Part shown: one piece after another, positions 61,039 through 64,000 of the stretch
Layout of the letters: each line of letters begins with the position of its first letter
Numbering within the stretch: position 1 is the first letter of the stretch
Assembly: GCA_019359445.1 (NCBI GenBank)
Contig: JAHHHJ010000014.1
Coordinates: 62,001-126,000, forward strand
DNA: 64,000 nt
Direction: 5' to 3'
Origin: Kastovskya adunca ATA6-11-RM4
Lineage (GTDB): Bacteria > Cyanobacteriota > Cyanobacteriia > Cyanobacteriales > Coleofasciculaceae
Made by a program: the position numbers and the translations under genes
Notes under the pieces: generated by a model
What the model was told of the DNA's origin: nothing
Seen by the model: only the letters and a program-made list of their open reading frames with translations
The model's database searches: none

Positions 61039-62340
61039 ATGACTACTCCTATTGCTACCCTTCCGCTGAGAGCGATCGCACAACGCACTCGCACCCATGC
61101 ACGGCAATTAGCTGTGCTATCTACGGCTGAAAAAAACCAGGCGATTGAAGCGATCGCCCAAGCGTTAGAAATTTCGGCACCAGATATCCTGGCAGCCAAT
61201 GCCGCCGATTGCGAAGTCGCGGCAGCAGAGGGAATTCCCAAGCCACTGCAAGCAAGGCTGAAGCTAGATGAGACCAAACTAAAAAGCGCGATCGCCGGGG
61301 TTCGCAATGTCGGCAAACTTGACGATCCTGTTGGCAAGATACAAATTCACCGAGAACTGGATGAAGGGCTGATCCTCAAGCGGATTAGCTGTCCTTTAGG
61401 AGTCCTCGGTGTAATTTTTGAAGCCCGCCCCGACGCGTTAATTCAAATTACTTCTCTGGCGATCAAATCGGGCAACGGCGTGATTCTCAAAGGTGGGAAA
61501 GAAGCGGCACGCTCTTGTGACGCCTTAGTCCGTGCCATTCATGCAGGACTCAAAGAAACCGCCGTCGATCCAGCCGTCGTGCAACTGCTGACCACCAGAG
61601 AAGAAACCCTGGAGTTGCTGAAGCTAGATGAATCGGTGGATTTAATTATCCCCAGAGGTTCCAACTCCTTTGTCCGCTTTGTACAGGAAAATACTCGCAT
61701 CCCAGTACTCGGTCATGCAGATGGAATTTGTCATCTTTACGTTGACGCTGCGGCTGATCTGCAAAAGGCAACAGACATTACTGTAGATGCCAAAACTCAG
61801 TATCCCGCCGCCTGTAATGCGATTGAAACCTTACTTGTCCACGAAGCCATTGCCCCAGCCTTTCTCCCTCTAGTTGCTACCGCCTTACAAAAGCGCGACG
61901 TGGAATTGCGAGGGGATCAGGCAAGCGTAAAAATTCTTAATATCGCGGCGGCTACCGATGCTGACTGGTCTACCGAGTACAGCGATTTGATTCTTGCTAT
62001 CAAAGTTGTGGACTCCCTAGACACTGCCATTGACCACATCAACACCTATGGTTCCCGGCATACGGAGGCGATTGTCACCGAAGACCCAGCCGTTGCTGAC
62101 ACCTATTTGTCTCAAGTTGATGCCGCGAATGTCTTCCACAACTGTTCCACTCGCTTTGCCGATGGTTTTCGCTATGGCTTTGGTGCAGAAGTGGGTATCA
62201 GTACCCAAAAAATGCCGCCCCGTGGCCCGGTTGGGCTAGAAGGTCTGATCACCTATAAGTATCAACTGCAAGGGAATGCTCATATTGCCGCTACCTACAC
62301 GGGCGAGCAGGCAAAACCCTTTACTCATCGAGATCTGTAG
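61039..62340 (+). CDS. proA: Gamma-glutamyl phosphate reductase ProA
   Basis: 433 residues from the ATG at 61039; an in-frame start 21 codons upstream extends into non-family sequence. The aldehyde-dehydrogenase fold shows [60 protein letters not shown], and the active-site Cys in [17 protein letters not shown]. It reduces gamma-glutamyl phosphate to the semialdehyde in proline synthesis. Ends FTHRDL. proB is not here. Confidence 0.95.
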   Translation: MTTPIATLPLRAIAQRTRTHARQLAVLSTAEKNQAIEAIAQALEISAPDILAANAADCEVAAAEGIPKPLQARLKLDETKLKSAIAGVRNVGKLDDPVGKIQIHRELDEGLILKRISCPLGVLGVIFEARPDALIQITSLAIKSGNGVILKGGKEAARSCDALVRAIHAGLKETAVDPAVVQLLTTREETLELLKLDESVDLIIPRGSNSFVRFVQENTRIPVLGHADGICHLYVDAAADLQKATDITVDAKTQYPAACNAIETLLVHEAIAPAFLPLVATALQKRDVELRGDQASVKILNIAAATDADWSTEYSDLILAIKVVDSLDTAIDHINTYGSRHTEAIVTEDPAVADTYLSQVDAANVFHNCSTRFADGFRYGFGAEVGISTQKMPPRGPVGLEGLITYKYQLQGNAHIAATYTGEQAKPFTHRDL

Positions 62341-62477
62341 TTTAAATCCTATCCCTTTTTATTACTTAAGAACCAGTCAGGCTTAGGTGTCTGACTAATA
62401 CCATCCTTAAGAATTGGGGAGTAAGGAAAAAAGCGATCGCTACCCTTACAGGCAAAGAGAGTCAAGTACATTTAGCT

Positions 62478-62502
62478 GTAGGGAGGGCATTGCCCACCCT
62501 AC
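62478..62502. repeat. Hairpin GTAGGGAGGGCA/TTGCCCACCCTAC
   Basis: A palindrome (GTAGGG, GGGCA, TGCCC, CCCTAC) between the convergent proA and RRM-protein genes. It resembles 'gtagggtgggcattgcccaccctac' elements spread through cyanobacterial genomes (recalled). It may stop both transcripts. Confidence 0.6.
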
Positions 62503-62547
62503 TCCCTCGGACGTCAGTCTCTATTCAACTGCCAAGAGCGATAAAGC

Positions 62548-62844
62548 TTAATAGCGGCTAGAGAAGTTATTATTACTCCGTCCACCACCACCAGCGCGAT
62601 CTTCACGCGGCTTGGCTTTATTAACTCTCATCTTGCGTCCCATCCATTCTGCGCCGTCTAGTGCATCAATGGCAGCCGTTTCTTCATCATCGCTGCTCAT
62701 TTCCACAAAACCGAATCCACGCATACGTCCGGTTTCCCGGTCAGTTGGTAGTTGTACGCGTTTTACAGAGCCGTATTCTGCAAAAACTGCGCTCAACTCT
62801 TCTTGGGTGACGTCGTAAGAGAGGTTCCCTACATAAATTGACAT
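62548..62844 (-). CDS. RRM-type RNA-binding protein (Rbp family)
   Basis: 98 residues from the ATG at 62844; the longer frame starting at 62943 is unlikely. One RRM is visible: RNP2 IYVGNLSYDV (3-12), RNP1 RMRGFGFVEM (about 42-51), then IDALDGAEWMGRKMRVNKA. A glycine/Asn-rich tail (GGGGRSNNNFSSRY) makes it an Rbp with C-terminal glycine-rich region. Such proteins are cold-induced and bind thylakoid-associated mRNA in cyanobacteria. The 379-bp region upstream fits a long 5' leader, as usual for rbp genes. Confidence 0.92.
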   Translation of the reverse strand: MSIYVGNLSYDVTQEELSAVFAEYGSVKRVQLPTDRETGRMRGFGFVEMSSDDEETAAIDALDGAEWMGRKMRVNKAKPREDRAGGGGRSNNNFSSRY

Positions 62845-63223
62845 AGATAGACTGTCTCCAAAATCAGAGGCACGTAGTAATTGAGATTTCGGAGAGAAGC
62901 CTGCCAATACTAAGAGGGGGAATCCTTTTAATACTAGGCACAAACACTACCACCGAATCTGTTCTTTCGTTAAATTAACACAGCATTTAATTTCCCAATC
63001 CAGGGTAAAAAAATTGTTATAAAAATTAACATAGAGTCAAAAACAGACATCTTTGACCCCAAAAAAGTCACTTTTACTGATGATTTGAAAAGAGCGATCG
63101 CCCTCTTCTAGAGCCTCGATGTAATGGAAGCCAACACACCCTAAAATAAGGGAAGCCGACGACAGACTAACTTTTCCAGAAAAATCTGTTTTTAGCAAAC
63201 ATATCGTTAACAAATAATCTAGA
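62845..63223. other. Intergenic region, 379 bp, divergent promoters and leader
   Basis: Between rbp (-) and the pentapeptide gene (+). It has AT-rich DNA (62970-63060), one GCGATCGC near 63096, and no ORF. The AATTAACACAG / GTTATAAAAATTAACATAG pair (62975-63032) repeats ATTAACA. Confidence 0.45.
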
Positions 63224-63724
63224 ATGAGGCATTTTCAACGACTAGCGGCAATCCTATTGTTGGTACTACTGCTGGTGAGCGTTCCCTTATCAGCACAAGC
63301 GGCAAGTTCTTCTTCCATTTCTCGTTCAGCAGACAGCAACCAACTCAGCGCCAAGGATTTTTCTAATCAAGACTTAGAAAAAACAGAGTTTACCAATGCC
63401 AGTTTGGAGATGACAGACTTCAGTAACGCTAACTTGCGGGGTGCCGTATTTAACAGTACTACCCTCAATCAGGCAAACCTGCACGGAGCAGACTTTACCT
63501 ACGGAATCGCTTATTTAGTGGACTTCACGGGAGCCGACTTAAGCGATGCAGTCTTTGAAGAAGCAATGCTGCTACGTTCTCGTTTTGATAATGTAAACAT
63601 CACCGGAACTGACTTTAGCAATGCAGTTTTAGATGGGTTGCAAGTGAAAAAACTCTGTTCCCAAGCAACGGGAGTCAATTTGAAAACCGGAGTGTCAACG
63701 AGGGAGTCATTGGGTTGTCGGTAA
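63224..63724 (+). CDS. Exported pentapeptide-repeat protein
   Basis: 166 residues with a Sec signal peptide (about 1-27, cleaved after AQA). About 11 pentapeptide units A(D/N)LXX follow ([40 protein letters not shown]), forming a right-handed quadrilateral beta-helix in the periplasm or thylakoid lumen. Two Cys near the C-terminus ([15 protein letters not shown]) are probably disulfide-linked. Similar lumenal pentapeptide proteins are common in cyanobacteria; the role is unknown. It overlaps folB (TAATG). Confidence 0.88.
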   Translation: MRHFQRLAAILLLVLLLVSVPLSAQAASSSSISRSADSNQLSAKDFSNQDLEKTEFTNASLEMTDFSNANLRGAVFNSTTLNQANLHGADFTYGIAYLVDFTGADLSDAVFEEAMLLRSRFDNVNITGTDFSNAVLDGLQVKKLCSQATGVNLKTGVSTRESLGCR

Positions 63725-64000
63725 TGGATTTTATTCAACTTACAGGAATTCGCAGCTACGGCTATACAGGCTACCTGCAGGAAGAACAAGTCTTGGGACA
63801 GTGGTTTGAAGTGGATCTTACCCTGTGGTTGGATTTATCACATCCTGGTCAAAGTGACAATATTGAAGATACTCTTGACTATCGCAGGGCGATAGAAATA
63901 GTCAAGCATTTGGTTAAGACCTCAAAATTTGCCCTCGTTGAAAAATTAGCCAGTACGATCGCCGAAGCAATTTTGAAATTAGACAAAGTGCAGCAAGTCC
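63724..64000 (+). CDS. folB: Dihydroneopterin aldolase FolB (3' end missing)
   Basis: The first 92 codons are present: [77 protein letters not shown]. The folB fold is recognised from IRSYGYTGYLQEEQ (catalytic Tyr), the LDYRRAI segment and Glu in LVEKLA. It makes 6-hydroxymethyl-dihydropterin in folate synthesis. The start overlaps the pentapeptide stop, so the genes are translationally coupled. The window ends within the gene. Confidence 0.92.
   Translation, partial: MDFIQLTGIRSYGYTGYLQEEQVLGQWFEVDLTLWLDLSHPGQSDNIEDTLDYRRAIEIVKHLVKTSKFALVEKLASTIAEAILKLDKVQQV

Overview
The window is chromosomal DNA of a cyanobacterium, most likely a filamentous beta-carboxysomal one of the Coleofasciculus/Microcoleus/Nostoc kind (the lineage is inferred). 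The evidence is a form I rbcL-rbcX-rbcS cluster followed by a Rubisco activase with an SSUL tail, divergent psbH and psbN, RpaB, CRR7, CPP1-like and CCB2/4-type proteins, HPPD, cyAbrB, frequent HIP1 octamers (GCGATCGC), and heptamer (STRR-type) and palindromic repeats between genes. I saw no IS element, CRISPR array, prophage, tRNA or rRNA.

Layout. 1-9.1 kb: end of a DUF3747 gene, a GH13 amylase, a receiver-only regulator, small conserved proteins, DUF2854, CRR7 with a decayed copy of its own 3' end, SelO, an ARMT1-like (DUF89) protein and an SDR. 9.9-16.2 kb: PcrA/UvrD helicase, an OmpR-type regulator, a SIMPL lipoprotein, an M23 peptidase and an SH3 plus peptidoglycan-binding protein. 16.6-22.5 kb: glycine-zipper/LEA-like protein, QueF, a Cys-rich protein, a phasin-like protein, a tautomerase, a RusA plus REase-HEPN nuclease operon, the SRP RNA gene, a YciI protein and a 2'-5' RNA ligase-like protein. 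22.5-26.7 kb: Rubisco cluster and activase. 27.3-29.3 kb: ureD, ureA and ureB, with no ureC following.

29.4-36 kb: UbiD, a NYN-LOTUS protein, ExbD, HPPD, HAD and CPP1-like proteins. UbiD and HPPD suggest plastoquinone/tocopherol supply. 36.2-42 kb: a second OmpR-type regulator (paralogue of the 12.6 kb one), TatA, PsbH, PsbN, RadA, RpaB, a CCB-type cytochrome b6 maturation factor and DUF456. 42-50 kb: RfbB, a TonB-like protein with an 18-bp tandem-repeat tail, CobI, a lipase-like hydrolase, a cytochrome b6-like protein and a CPA-type antiporter. 50.7-64 kb: GT39 glycosyltransferase, cyAbrB, Rrf2, CbiB, a triple peptidoglycan-binding protein, PyrR, IDI-2, SppA, ProA, an RRM protein, a pentapeptide-repeat protein and the start of folB.

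Most genes are housekeeping or photosynthetic and stand alone or in pairs. The least explained items are the RusA/REase-HEPN nuclease pair, the cytochrome b6-like protein with an altered heme ligand, the TonB-like protein whose repeat lies after its C-terminal domain, the shared leader of the two peptidoglycan-binding proteins, and the urease cluster without ureC. Starts were moved to internal codons where family alignment or a ribosome-binding site favoured them (tautomerase, TatA, RpaB, ProA, RRM protein, SIMPL, TonB-like, RusA). Family names come from recall of conserved motifs; no database search was run.
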